From assembly GCF_000262465.1 (NCBI RefSeq), contig NZ_CM001489.1:1000300-1064299 (forward strand): a stretch of 64,000 nt of DNA. Direction: 5' to 3'. The translations under genes were made by a program, and so were the position numbers. The notes under the pieces are model-generated. The model was not told the DNA's origin. It did not search any database and saw nothing but the letters and a program-made list of their open reading frames with translations. Each line of letters opens with the position of its first letter. Position 1 is the first letter of the stretch. Below are positions 27,550-36,420 of the stretch, in pieces. This DNA comes from Frankia sp. QA3. GTDB lineage: Bacteria; Actinomycetota; Actinomycetes; Frankiales; Frankiaceae.

Positions 27550-27763
27550 GCGAAACGCCGTGCCGCGACACGCCGTCGGACAGGCCGCGACACCGCGAAG
27601 GCGTCACGCTACTCCCCGTAGCGTCTCGGCGGGCTCCGCCGGACGGAGGGGAGGATGCGGTGAGCAGACCGCTGCCGAACAGGACGGTGAGTGCGCGTGC
27701 GACGGCGGACTCGCGGGGTACGGCGGGCGCGGCGCGGGCCGGCGCGACCGGGGGAGCGGCCCC

Positions 27764-29839
27764 GTGGTGACGGGCGGGCGCAACCGGGAGGGCGACCACG
27801 GTCCCCTGCCCGGGCAACGTCACCAGCCCGGCCCGCCGGTGGACGGCGACCCCGGTCCGAACGCCGAGCCGGAGGGCCACCGCGGCCCTGACGGCCACCG
27901 CGGGCCGGACGGCCACCGCGGTGCGGACGGGGTCGGTCCCGCCGCCGGGCGGCACGCCCATCCCGGTTACCCGCCGCACGATCACGGTCCGGGCGTTCCC
28001 GGCTCGCCGGACCAACGACCGGCGTACCGCCACCGCCATGCCGCCGACGGCAGCGTGCTCCCGACCCCGGACGGCAGCGTCCCCACCGATGGCAACCTGC
28101 AGGGCGAGCCCCCGGCCGGTGTCGGTCCCGGTGTCGCTGGTTCGGTCGGTGCCCCTGGTTCGGTCGGTGCCCCTGGCCCGGTTGGTGTCCCTGATTCGGG
28201 GGAGGCAGTCGCCGGCGCGGACGATGCGCCCGATGATCTCGTGGCGGGCGTCCATCGCGGCGCGGCGGCGGCCGCCGGTAGGCACTCCGACAGCGCGGCC
28301 GGGCGCGGCGTCACGGAGCCGGGCGGGACCGGCCTCGTCGCGCCGCATGGCGCCGGTGCGGGGAAAGGCGGGTTCGCCGCCGTGGAGTCGGGTGCGACCG
28401 GGCCGATCCCCGCGGGACGGGGCGCCGTGGGGTCGGGGGGCCCTGGGCCCCGGGCCACGGCGGAGCACGTCCCGGGTCGCGACCCGCTCGGGCTGCGCGG
28501 GGTGCGCCGGGCCGGTGCCATCACCGTCGGGATGGCCGTGCTGCTGGGGCTGCTGGTCTGGCTCTACGGGACGTCGGTGACCAGCCTGCGGCCACGGGAT
28601 CTGCCGATCCTCACCGTCGGGCCGGCGCCCGCGGCGACCGCGCTCGCCGACCAGATCAGCCGGGTCGAGCCCGGCGCCCTCACGGTGCGCACCGTGCCGA
28701 CGGTCGCCGCCGCAGACCGGGCGCTGCGCGATCGGGACGCCTACGCGGCGATCGTCATCGGGGACGACGGGCTGACGCTGCGGGTCGCCTCCGCCGCCAG
28801 TCCCGCGGTGACCGAGGCGATCACCCGCGGCATCCGGGTGTTCATGCCCGGCCTGGAGATCCCCGTCGTCGACGTGGTCGCGAACGCGTCCCGAGACCAG
28901 GCCGGCGGGGGCCTGGCCGCCGGTTACCTGCCGCTCGTGCTCGTCATCGCGGCCGCCGGCGTGCTGCTGACCCGGCTGATCCGCTCGCGGGCGGTCCGGC
29001 TGGCCGGGATCGCGGCGCTTGCGGTGCTCTGCGGCTTCGCCGGGACGGTGGCACTGCAGGGCGCACTGGACGTCCTGCCGGGCTCCTTCCTGGCGACGAT
29101 GGCGGTGCTGACCCTGCTGGCCCTGGCGGTCGCCGGGCCGGTCGTCGGCGTCGGCGCGGTGGCGGGGACGCCGGGTCTGGTCGGCATCGTCCTGGTGACG
29201 GTCGTGGGCGCCGCGCTGTCGGCGGCGGAGTCCGCGCCGGAGATGCTGCCCCGGCCGTGGGGGGACATCGGCCAGTTCGCCCCGCCCGGGGCGGGGGTGA
29301 CCCTGTTGCGCTCCACCAACTACTTCGACGGCGCGGCCGGTGGCCGCCCGGTGGTCGTGCTGGCTGTCTGGCTGATAGTCGGCCTCTGGCTGGCCTTCGT
29401 GGGCGAGCGCGGCGCCGCCCCGGCGCTGTACCCGGGTAACCGCGGGGCCCCCCGGCCGGGCCAGGCTCCGCAACGGCATATGGCCGGCGCGACCGCGGCA
29501 GGTTCGGGCACGGGCGCGGCGAACCCGGGGCTGGGCGCGGCGGTGCCCGCGCGGGCCGGCGCGACCGCGGCGGACGAGGCGTGGGCGCCCCTTGGACCGG
29601 CTGGCCCCGCTCTGCCCGGGGCGGCGGCGGACTCACCGCCGGCGGCGCGCGCCGGGAGCAGGCCCGGCGGGCCACCGGCGGCGGTCGCGGCGCCCCTGCC
29701 GACGTGGCGTTCGCCGCTGGAACGCACCGTGCCGATCGAGCCGTCGGGCGGCGTCCGGCTGGTGCCCCCGACCCGTCCGGGCGGCCCGCCGCCAGGCCAT
29801 GCGGGGGGTGCTGCGGCGGGCGGATCGCAATCCCGGTGA
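27764..29839 (+). CDS. YhgE/Pip-like polytopic membrane protein with long disordered N terminus
   Basis: About 690 residues. A cytoplasmic Pro/Gly-rich arm of roughly 245 residues includes GHRGPD and GSVGAP repeats. It is followed by one transmembrane helix (AITVGMAVLLGLLVWLYG), a 120-residue outer domain containing ALRDRDAYAAIVIGDDG and LRVASAASPAV, then five or six helices, and a disordered tail. This single helix - outer domain - helical bundle layout, and the AAIVI/ASAASPAV wording, match the YhgE/Pip (ABC-2-like) group; such proteins act in export or as phage receptors. GTG 27764 is chosen for the ggggag 8 bases upstream; the frame is open further upstream, so the start is uncertain. Confidence 0.7.
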   Translation: MVTGGRNREGDHGPLPGQRHQPGPPVDGDPGPNAEPEGHRGPDGHRGPDGHRGADGVGPAAGRHAHPGYPPHDHGPGVPGSPDQRPAYRHRHAADGSVLPTPDGSVPTDGNLQGEPPAGVGPGVAGSVGAPGSVGAPGPVGVPDSGEAVAGADDAPDDLVAGVHRGAAAAAGRHSDSAAGRGVTEPGGTGLVAPHGAGAGKGGFAAVESGATGPIPAGRGAVGSGGPGPRATAEHVPGRDPLGLRGVRRAGAITVGMAVLLGLLVWLYGTSVTSLRPRDLPILTVGPAPAATALADQISRVEPGALTVRTVPTVAAADRALRDRDAYAAIVIGDDGLTLRVASAASPAVTEAITRGIRVFMPGLEIPVVDVVANASRDQAGGGLAAGYLPLVLVIAAAGVLLTRLIRSRAVRLAGIAALAVLCGFAGTVALQGALDVLPGSFLATMAVLTLLALAVAGPVVGVGAVAGTPGLVGIVLVTVVGAALSAAESAPEMLPRPWGDIGQFAPPGAGVTLLRSTNYFDGAAGGRPVVVLAVWLIVGLWLAFVGERGAAPALYPGNRGAPRPGQAPQRHMAGATAAGSGTGAANPGLGAAVPARAGATAADEAWAPLGPAGPALPGAAADSPPAARAGSRPGGPPAAVAAPLPTWRSPLERTVPIEPSGGVRLVPPTRPGGPPPGHAGGAAAGGSQSR

Positions 29840-29896
29840 CCTCGAGCCCGAGCGTCTGGCCACGCCAGGGTGCCATCCGAGCATAGGGTCACAGAC

Positions 29897-31255
29897 GTGG
29901 ATCGCCGCATCTTCGGACTGGAGAACGAGTACGGCGTCACCTGCGTGTTCCGGGGGCAGCGGCGGCTGTCCCCGGACGAGGTGGCGCGGTACCTGTTCCG
30001 TCGTGTCGTGTCATGGGGACGCAGCAGCAACGTGTTCCTCAAAAACGGCGCCCGCCTCTACCTCGACGTCGGGAGCCATCCGGAGTACGCCACCCCGGAA
30101 TGCGACTCCGTCCCCGATCTCGTCACCCACGACAAGGCCGGCGAGCGGATCCTGGAGGGTCTGCTCGTCGAGGCCGAACGGCGGCTGCGGGAGGAGGGCA
30201 TCGCCGGCGACATCCATCTGTTCAAGAACAACACCGACTCCGCCGGCAACAGCTACGGCTGCCACGAGAACTACCTCGTCGGCCGGCACGGCGAGTTCTC
30301 CAAGCTCGCCGACGTGCTGGTGCCGTTCCTGGTCAGCCGGCAGATCCTCTGCGGGGCCGGCAAGGTGCTCCAGACCCCGCGCGGGGCGGTCTACTGCATC
30401 TCCCAGCGCGCCGAGCACATCTGGGAGTCGGTGTCGTCGGCGACCACCCGGTCCCGCCCGATCATCAACACCCGGGACGAGCCGCACGCGGACGCCGAGC
30501 GCTTCCGCCGCCTGCACGTCATCGTCGGCGACTCGAACATGAGCGAGACGACGATGCTGCTCAAGCTCGGCTCCACCGACCTGGTGCTGCGCATGATCGA
30601 GGCCGGCGTCATGCTACGCGACATGACGCTGGAGAACCCGATCCGGGCGATCCGCGAGGTCAGCCACGACATGACCTGCCAGCGCAAGATCAAGCTGGCG
30701 AACGGTCGCGAGGTCAGCGCGCTGGACATCCAGCGGGAGTACCACTCGAAGGCCGTCGAGTTCGTCGAGCGCCGCGGCGGCGACGAGGTCGCCAAGCGGG
30801 TGCTCGACCTGTGGGGCCGCACGCTGCTCGCGATCGAGACCGACGACCTCGAACTCGTCGCCCGGGAGATCGACTGGGTGACGAAGTACGTGCTCATCGA
30901 GCGGTTCCGGCACAAGCACGGGCTGTCGCTGGCCTCGCCGCGGGTCGCCGAGCTCGACCTGAAGTACCACGACATCCACCGCGATCGCGGGCTGTACTAC
31001 CGCATGGAGCGGGCCGGCCTCGTCGAGCGGGTGACCCGCGACCTCGACGTGTTCGAGGCCAAGTCGCGCCCGCCGCAGACCACCCGCGCCCGGCTGCGCG
31101 GCGAGTTCATCAAGCGGGCCCAGGAGAAGCGGCGCGACTTCACGGTCGACTGGGTCCACCTCAAGCTCAACGATCAGGCCCAGCGTACGGTCCTGTGCAA
31201 GGACCCGTTCCGCTCCGTCGACGACCGGGTCGACAAGCTTATCGCCAGCATGTGA
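29897..31255 (+). CDS. pafA: Pup-protein ligase PafA
   Basis: PafA phosphorylates the C-terminal glutamate of Pup with ATP and transfers it to a substrate lysine as an isopeptide. 452 residues, exactly the mycobacterial length. Visible are the metal/ATP glutamates in [14 protein letters not shown], catalytic Asp in [55 protein letters not shown] and the conserved C-terminal block [20 protein letters not shown]. It lacks the Dop-specific loop. GTG 29897 ([13 protein letters not shown]) is the usual family start. An FKBP lipoprotein gene follows after 16 bases, and then pafBC. Confidence 0.97.
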   Translation: MDRRIFGLENEYGVTCVFRGQRRLSPDEVARYLFRRVVSWGRSSNVFLKNGARLYLDVGSHPEYATPECDSVPDLVTHDKAGERILEGLLVEAERRLREEGIAGDIHLFKNNTDSAGNSYGCHENYLVGRHGEFSKLADVLVPFLVSRQILCGAGKVLQTPRGAVYCISQRAEHIWESVSSATTRSRPIINTRDEPHADAERFRRLHVIVGDSNMSETTMLLKLGSTDLVLRMIEAGVMLRDMTLENPIRAIREVSHDMTCQRKIKLANGREVSALDIQREYHSKAVEFVERRGGDEVAKRVLDLWGRTLLAIETDDLELVAREIDWVTKYVLIERFRHKHGLSLASPRVAELDLKYHDIHRDRGLYYRMERAGLVERVTRDLDVFEAKSRPPQTTRARLRGEFIKRAQEKRRDFTVDWVHLKLNDQAQRTVLCKDPFRSVDDRVDKLIASM

Positions 31256-31271
31256 GGACCCGCCCCCTGTG

Positions 31272-31904
31272 ATGTCCGTTTCGCGGCGTGCCCGCGCCGC
31301 CCTGACCACCCTGCGCGCGACGGCCCCGCCCGTGCGGGCCGCGCGCCGCCGGAACCTGCTCGCCGGCGTGTTGCTGCCCGTCGTGCTGCTCGTCCCGGTA
31401 CTCGCGGGCTGCTCCGCCTCGGACGCCCCCGACGGCACGAGCGCCGCGCCGGTGATCGCCCGGCTCCCCGCGGTGCGCAACGGCAACGATCTGACCCGCA
31501 AGCCGCTGTCCGCTGCCGGGCAGGGCACCCCACCGACCATGCTGGTCACCGACGACCTCGTCACCGGCCACGGGGCGCGCGCCTCGGCCACCAGCACCGT
31601 GGCCATCCAGTACTCCGGCGTGCTGTGGCGCAACGGCCAGGAGTTCGACACCACGTGGGGCAGCGGCCAGACCGCCACCTTCCCGCTGGGCAGCACGGTC
31701 GCCGGCTTCGGGCGGGGCATCGACGGGATGCGCGTCGGCGGCCGGCGCCAGATCGTCATCCCGCCCGACCTCGGCTACGGGCCGGTGGGCGGCCAGCCGC
31801 CGACGATCCTCGCCGACGACACCCTGGTCTTCGTGGTCGACCTGCTCGCCGTCCAGGGTGGCGCGAACGACGGGGGCAGCGGCGGGGTGACCGTCCAGCC
31901 CTAG
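31272..31904 (+). CDS. FKBP-type peptidyl-prolyl isomerase, predicted lipoprotein
   Basis: 210-residue secreted protein. An N-terminal basic region and hydrophobic stretch (NLLAGVLLPVVLLVPV) end in the lipobox LAGC, so the mature protein should be lipid-anchored outside the membrane. The FKBP domain runs from about residue 95 (ATSTVAIQYSGVLWRNGQEFDTTW) through FPLGSTVAGFGRGIDGM and the conserved IPPDLGYG to FVVDLLAV. It should catalyse cis-trans isomerisation of prolyl bonds in exported proteins. A GTG three bases upstream is an equally possible start. Its position between pafA and pafBC is compatible with co-transcription with pafA. Confidence 0.92.
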   Translation: MSVSRRARAALTTLRATAPPVRAARRRNLLAGVLLPVVLLVPVLAGCSASDAPDGTSAAPVIARLPAVRNGNDLTRKPLSAAGQGTPPTMLVTDDLVTGHGARASATSTVAIQYSGVLWRNGQEFDTTWGSGQTATFPLGSTVAGFGRGIDGMRVGGRRQIVIPPDLGYGPVGGQPPTILADDTLVFVVDLLAVQGGANDGGSGGVTVQP

Positions 31905-32015
31905 CCGGCCGCGGCAGTGCGGTCGGGCTCGGCCGTGATGCCCGCGGACTCTGGGTCATTCCGGGTTCGGCGCGCCCCACCGGCCGCCGCGCCTTATCTG
32001 TTACCAGTCGCACTC

Positions 32016-32105
32016 ATGGAGTCATGCCGAGGCTTCGTCGCGGTTTTGGGGCCGCAAACCGCGCGTAAGCCTCGGCACGATCTGGCCGCCATCCGGCCGC
32101 AATCC
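32016..32105. repeat. Dispersed hairpin element, copy 3
   Basis: Inverted repeat with arms at about 32023-32048 and 32053-32078 (atgccgaggctt...gcggtttt / aaaccgcgcgtaagcctcggca), the conserved ggagtca on the left and cgatctggccgcc on the right. Closest to copy 2, in the 381-base gap between the FKBP gene and pafB. The last bases before pafB (gactagcgtgtg) may hold a -10 element (tagcgt) of a leaderless promoter. Confidence 0.85.
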
Positions 32106-32285
32106 GAGCTGGCGGCCGAGCGGGCGGGCAAGCGGGCGGCGGAACCGGGCCACGCGTCCGGGCGGATCCCTGGCCCGTGTCGCTGCCCACCGGACCCTGC
32201 CGTCCCTGCTGCTGGCGGACCGGGTGGCGGGTCGCCGGCGGGGGCGGTGCCGGGCCGGCGCCGCAGGCCGACTAGCGTGTGTCAG

Positions 32286-33341
32286 GTGTCCCGGCGACGG
32301 GTGGAGCGTCTGCTGAACCTGACGATGTGCCTGATGGCGACATCGCGCTTCCTCACCGTGTCCCAGCTCGGCGAGCTGGTGGATGGCTACGAGCCCGGCG
32401 TCACCGAGGAGGAGCAGGAAGCCTTCCGGCGGATGTTCGAACGGGACAAGGCGTACCTGCGAGAGATCGGCATCCCGCTGGAGACCGGGACGGACTCGGT
32501 GTTCAGCGACGAGGTCGGCTACCGAATCCGCCGCGGCGACTACGCCCTGCCCGACATCGCCCTGGCGCCGGACGAGGCCGCCGCGCTGGCGCTGGCCGGG
32601 TCGCTGTGGTCGACGACGGCGCTGGCCGGGCCGGCGGCGAGCGCCCTGCGCAAGCTGGCCGCGGGCGGCGCCGCGGTGGGTGACGACGGCCTCGGTGCCC
32701 TGGACGGGTTCGAGCCGCGGGTCGACGCGACGGAGCCCGCGTTCGAGCCGTGCCTCGCCGCGGTGCAGGCCGGCCGGGCGATCCGCTTCCCTTACCGCAA
32801 GGTCGGCGAGACTGCCGTCGCCGAGCGGCATGTCGAGCCGTGGGGCGTGCTGTCCTGGCGGGGCCGCTGGTACCTGGCGGGCCACGACGTCGTCCGCGGT
32901 GCCCCGCGGGTGTTCCGGTTGTCCCGGTTCGCCGGGCCCGTGCGGGCGGTCGGGTCCGGCGGGGCCGTGCGGGTCCCGCCCGACGTCGACCTGCACGCCA
33001 TGGTCTCCACCCAGGCCCCGCCGGACCGGGTGCGCACCGCGACGCTCGCCGTGCGCCGCGGCACCGGCCACGCGCTGCGCCGCGGAGCCCGCCCCGCCTG
33101 CCTGCCGTCCGACCTGCCGTCCGACCTGGGGCGGCGGCTGGTCGTGCCGACGGACATGGACCTGGTGGAGATGGAGTTCGCCGACACCGAGGGGTTCGCC
33201 CGCTGGATCGTCGGGTCGGGGCCGGACGTGATCGTGCTGGGCCCGTCGGAGCTGCGCGCCGCCGTCGTCGCCCGGCTGCGGGCCGCGGCCGCGGGCACCG
33301 CCGGCGCGCGCGAGACCGCCCCGGTCCCCGGCGGGCGATGA
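32286..33341 (+). CDS. pafB: WYL-domain transcriptional regulator PafB
   Basis: With PafC, PafB forms the activator of the LexA-independent DNA-damage response in mycobacteria (established there). It has an N-terminal winged helix-turn-helix (VERLLNLTMCLMATSRFLTVSQLGELVDGY) and a WYL domain near residues 160-215 (IRFPYRKVG, WGVLSWRGRWYLAGHDVVRG). A WYL C-terminal extension follows. GTG 32286 gives VSRRRVERLLNL, the usual family start; an in-frame GTG at 32277 would add three residues. The pafC ATG lies 3 bases beyond the stop, so the two subunits are translated together. Confidence 0.93.
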   Translation: MSRRRVERLLNLTMCLMATSRFLTVSQLGELVDGYEPGVTEEEQEAFRRMFERDKAYLREIGIPLETGTDSVFSDEVGYRIRRGDYALPDIALAPDEAAALALAGSLWSTTALAGPAASALRKLAAGGAAVGDDGLGALDGFEPRVDATEPAFEPCLAAVQAGRAIRFPYRKVGETAVAERHVEPWGVLSWRGRWYLAGHDVVRGAPRVFRLSRFAGPVRAVGSGGAVRVPPDVDLHAMVSTQAPPDRVRTATLAVRRGTGHALRRGARPACLPSDLPSDLGRRLVVPTDMDLVEMEFADTEGFARWIVGSGPDVIVLGPSELRAAVVARLRAAAAGTAGARETAPVPGGR

Positions 33342-33344
33342 TCG

Positions 33345-34337
33345 ATGAGCGCCGCGACCGACCGGTTGAGCCGGCTGCTCGCCCTCGTCCCCTGGCTGCG
33401 GGCGCATCCCGGCATCCCGCTGCCGGCGGCCGCCGAGGCCTTCGGGGTCACCCCGCGACAGCTGCGCGATGACCTGGATCTGCTGTTCGTGTGCGGGCTG
33501 CCCGGCGGGGCGCCGGGCGACCTCATCGACCTGAGCTACTCCGGCGACCGGATCACCGTAGCCGATCCGCAGACCCTCGACCGGCCGTTGCGCCTGTCCG
33601 TGGACGAGGCGACGGCGTTGGTCGTCGCCGCCCGCGCGCTCGCCGACGTGCCGGGGCTCGCCGGCCGGGAGGCCCTCGACCGGGCGCTGGAGAAGCTGGA
33701 GAAGGCGGTCGGCGCGGCGGGCAGCGTCGCCGGTCAGGTGCGGGTCAGCCTCGACACCCACGCCGAGGTGCTCGCGGCGGTGCAGCGGGCGGTGCGGGAA
33801 CGCCTCCGCGTGCACCTTCGCTACCTCGTCTGGTCCCGGGACGAGCTGACCGAGCGTGACGTCGATCCGATGCGGGTGCTGGTCCGGGAGGGCAACTGGT
33901 ACCTGGAGGGCTGGTGCCACCGGGCGGAGGCGGTGCGGCTGTTCCGGCTGGACCGCATCGACGGCCCCGGCGGAGTCGAGGTGCTCGACATCCCGGCCGC
34001 CCCACCGCCGGGGGCGGTGTCCCGTGACACCAGCGAGGGGATCTACCGGCCCGGCCCGGCCGACGTCCGGGTCGTCCTCGAACTCGCCTCGCCGGCCCGC
34101 TGGGTCGCCGACTACTACCCCGTCACGGGGGTGCGCGAGCTGCCCGGCGGCCGCCTGGAGGTCATCCTGCACGCGCGGGAGACGTCCTGGCTGCACCGGC
34201 TCGTGCTCGGCCTCGGCGCCGACGTGCGGGTCGTCGAGCCGCTCGGGCTCGCCGCGCAGGTGCACGCCCTGGCGCGCCAGGCGCTGGCCGCCTACGGGCT
34301 CGACGCCCCGTCCGGCGGCGCCGGCGACGAACGGTAG
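33345..34337 (+). CDS. pafC: WYL-domain transcriptional regulator PafC
   Basis: Partner subunit of PafB. 330 residues: N-terminal HTH (RLLALVPWLRAHPGIPLPAAAEAFGVTPRQLRDDLDLLFVCG), WYL domain (LRVHLRYLVWSRDELTERDVDP, then VREGNWYLEGWCHRAEAVRLFRLDRI) and a C-terminal alpha/beta domain (WLHRLVLGLGADVRVVEP). In mycobacteria the PafBC heterodimer acts with RNA polymerase at damage-inducible promoters, and the WYL domain is the suspected ligand sensor. The gene is followed by a small membrane protein and tatA-tatC, the same order as mycobacterial pafABC-tatAC-helY. Confidence 0.93.
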   Translation: MSAATDRLSRLLALVPWLRAHPGIPLPAAAEAFGVTPRQLRDDLDLLFVCGLPGGAPGDLIDLSYSGDRITVADPQTLDRPLRLSVDEATALVVAARALADVPGLAGREALDRALEKLEKAVGAAGSVAGQVRVSLDTHAEVLAAVQRAVRERLRVHLRYLVWSRDELTERDVDPMRVLVREGNWYLEGWCHRAEAVRLFRLDRIDGPGGVEVLDIPAAPPPGAVSRDTSEGIYRPGPADVRVVLELASPARWVADYYPVTGVRELPGGRLEVILHARETSWLHRLVLGLGADVRVVEPLGLAAQVHALARQALAAYGLDAPSGGAGDER

Positions 34338-34347
34338 GGTGATCGGC

Positions 34348-34563
34348 ATGTTCTGGGCGCTCGTCTACCTCGTGCTCATCCTCGGCGGGCTCGTCCTGCT
34401 CGCGCTGTGCGCCTGGCGGGTGTGGCAGAAGGTGCGCGGCGTGCGCCGGGCCCTCGGCGAGCTGTCGACGCGGGTGTCGGGTCTCGCCGCCGACACCGCG
34501 GAGCTCTCCGCCCGGCTGGACCACGCCGAGGTCACATCCCGGCTGGCCGAGCGCACCTCCTGA
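34348..34563 (+). CDS. Small single-span membrane protein
   Basis: 71 residues: one N-terminal hydrophobic helix (MFWALVYLVLILGGLVLLALCAWRVW), then a charged amphipathic/coiled-coil tail (VRRALGELSTRVSGLAADTAELSARLDHAE). ATG 34348 lies 10 bases after the pafC stop and has a taggg site upstream; GTG 34339 is also possible. Small proteins of this shape sit between pafC and tatA in other actinobacteria (inference from gene-order memory). No function is known; the form recalls TatA/TatB-like helix-plus-amphipathic designs, but there is no TatA glycine hinge. Confidence 0.75.
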   Translation: MFWALVYLVLILGGLVLLALCAWRVWQKVRGVRRALGELSTRVSGLAADTAELSARLDHAEVTSRLAERTS

Positions 34564-34912
34564 CCAGCCCGACCGGGCCGGATGCCGGGCGTGGGCGGGC
34601 GGGCCCAAGTGTGGTCCCGTTGTGATCCATGGTTGGCGGTTGCGGGGTTCGGGCTCGCGACAAAGGGTCACGACGGCGTTGACTTGGTGCCGCAATCCGA
34701 TGGCTGTGAGCGATATCGTCGGTTGCGCTGCAGGATCCCGCTCGCGAAGGGTTCTGATCTGGTTACAATTCGTCCGGCACACTCGCTTCGTCGTGCAGCC
34801 GTCATCTGCGAGATACCCGTATGCCTTCTATCTCCTCCTAGGCTGGCGGACGTAGCATCGATCGCACCGGTCGTGGGACCGGGCCGGTACCGCTCATCGG
34901 AGGACGCCGACC
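34564..34912. promoter_or_regulatory. Low-GC spacer upstream of tatA
   Basis: 349 bases without a gene, notably less GC-rich than the surroundings (for example tctggttacaattcgtccg and atgccttctatctcctcc). A ttgact hexamer occurs at about 34679 and a gtagcat at about 34850, 60 bases before the tatA ATG, possible promoter parts. The ribosome site tcggagga sits 9 bases before tatA. No RNA gene is recognised. Confidence 0.4.
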
Positions 34913-35191
34913 ATGCCAACCCTTGGCACCACCGAGATCATCATCATCGCCCTCGTCGTGCTGGTGCTGTTCGGATCGAAGAAGCTTCCCGATGCGGCGC
35001 GTTCCTTCGGTCGCTCGTTGCGCATCTTCAAGGCCGAGACCAAGGGCCTGCGTGACGACGAGCACCCGGCCCCGGCCGCCCAGCCAGCCCCGCTGCCGAT
35101 CGAGGCCCCGGCTCCGACCGCCGCTCCCGCCCCGAGCGCCCAGCCCGGCGTCGCGGTGAACGGCTCCGCCCCAGTGGCCGACCGGCACTGA
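34913..35191 (+). CDS. tatA: Sec-independent translocase subunit TatA
   Basis: Pore-forming component of the twin-arginine translocase, which exports folded proteins. The N-terminal transmembrane helix ([21 protein letters not shown]) holds the conserved FG and the KLP hinge, followed by the amphipathic helix [20 protein letters not shown], then a Pro/Ala-rich tail. 92 residues is normal. A strong ribosome site (ggagga) precedes ATG 34913. tatC follows 91 bases later. Confidence 0.95.
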   Translation: MPTLGTTEIIIIALVVLVLFGSKKLPDAARSFGRSLRIFKAETKGLRDDEHPAPAAQPAPLPIEAPAPTAAPAPSAQPGVAVNGSAPVADRH

Positions 35192-35282
35192 CCGCACGTG
35201 CCGGCCGGGCTCCTGAGCGTCCGGCCGGTGGGTGCCAGTCGCCGGCGCCCGTCCCTCGCCCCCTCGACCAGGAGACGCCGAC

Positions 35283-36287
35283 GTGTCAGGGATCCCCACG
35301 CCGCGGAGGCTCCTTGCCTCGGTGAACCAGCGGCGGACCCGCACGGTCGAGGACAGCCGGATGCCACTCACGGAACACCTTCGTGAGCTGCGGAACCGGA
35401 TCGCGATCGCGCTCGTGGGGTTCGCGATCGCCGCGGTCGTGTGCTTCATCCTCGAACCGCACATCTTCAACTGGCTCAAGGCGCCCTACTGCGACCTGCC
35501 GGCCAGCAAGCGGTTCAGCCCTGACGGCGCGGCGGCCACCGACTGCACGCTGTACTTCTTCGGCATCCTCGACGCGTTCACCATCCGGCTGAAGATCTCG
35601 ATGATCGCGGCGGCGGTGGTGTCCTCCCCGGTGTGGCTCTACCAGCTCTGGTCGTTCATCACCCCCGGCCTGCACCGCCACGAGCGGCGCTGGTCGCTCA
35701 CGTTCGTCGGGATCTCGCTGATCCTGTTCGCCACCGGCGCCTTCTTCGCCTATTACACCCTGTCCACCGGCCTGAGCCTGCTGCTCGGGTTCGGCGGCAA
35801 CGGTCTGGTCAGCGTCCTCGACGGCAACAAGTACCTCAGCTACGTCCAGGCGATGCTGCTGATCTTCGGGCTGTCGTTCGAGGTGCCGCTGCTCGTCACC
35901 ATGCTGAACCTGGCCGGCGTCGTCACCACCGCCAAACTGCGGTCCTGGCGGCGCGCCGAGATCTTCCTCGTGTTCGTCTTCGCCGCCATCGTCACACCCA
36001 GCCAGGACCCGTTCACCATGCTGGCGCTGGGCCTGCCGATGGTGATCCTCTACGAGGTCGCGCTGATCGTCGGCTGGATCAACGACCGGCGCAAGGCCCG
36101 CCGCGGCGACGACTCCCCGTACGCCGGCCTCGGCGACGACGAGACCTCGCCGCTGGACTACGACGACGCCCCGCCCCGCGCGGCCGGCGTCGGGCGGCCG
36201 GCCGAGGCGGCCCCGTCGTCGCCGGTCGGCGCGGGGACCGGCTCCGCGGCCATGGGCGGCGATCCGTCGCACCTCGACATCACCTGA
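35283..36287 (+). CDS. tatC: Sec-independent translocase subunit TatC
   Basis: Receptor of the twin-arginine signal peptide. It has six predicted transmembrane helices, with the signature MPLTEHLRELRNRIAIAL at the N terminus (the conserved Glu of the signal-binding site), LYQLWSFITPGLHRHERRW after helix 2, and FGLSFEVPLLVTML with the conserved membrane Glu. The tail beyond helix 6 (about 75 residues) is acidic then Pro/Ala-rich. GTG 35283 (VSGIPTPRRL) has cagga 9 bases upstream and gives the standard N-terminal extension of actinobacterial TatC. Two hairpins lie after the stop. Confidence 0.95.
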   Translation: MSGIPTPRRLLASVNQRRTRTVEDSRMPLTEHLRELRNRIAIALVGFAIAAVVCFILEPHIFNWLKAPYCDLPASKRFSPDGAAATDCTLYFFGILDAFTIRLKISMIAAAVVSSPVWLYQLWSFITPGLHRHERRWSLTFVGISLILFATGAFFAYYTLSTGLSLLLGFGGNGLVSVLDGNKYLSYVQAMLLIFGLSFEVPLLVTMLNLAGVVTTAKLRSWRRAEIFLVFVFAAIVTPSQDPFTMLALGLPMVILYEVALIVGWINDRRKARRGDDSPYAGLGDDETSPLDYDDAPPRAAGVGRPAEAAPSSPVGAGTGSAAMGGDPSHLDIT

Positions 36288-36305
36288 CGCGTCCCGGCCG
36301 CCCGG

Positions 36306-36347
36306 CCGACCGCCCACCGGTCGGCCCGGGGCGGTTGCCTCGCCCCG
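36306..36347 (+). terminator. Paired hairpins after tatC
   Basis: Two adjacent inverted repeats: ccgacc/ggtcgg (36306-36311, 36319-36324) and cggggcg/cgccccg (36327-36333, 36341-36347), each with a 7-base loop. No T-run. They may partly end the tat transcript before helY. Confidence 0.45.
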
Positions 36348-36420
36348 CGGCCCGCGCAACGGGCATCCCCACCTGCCGTGGCGGCCGGTGCGCGGGCGCC
36401 GCGTCCCGTAGGGTGGCAAT

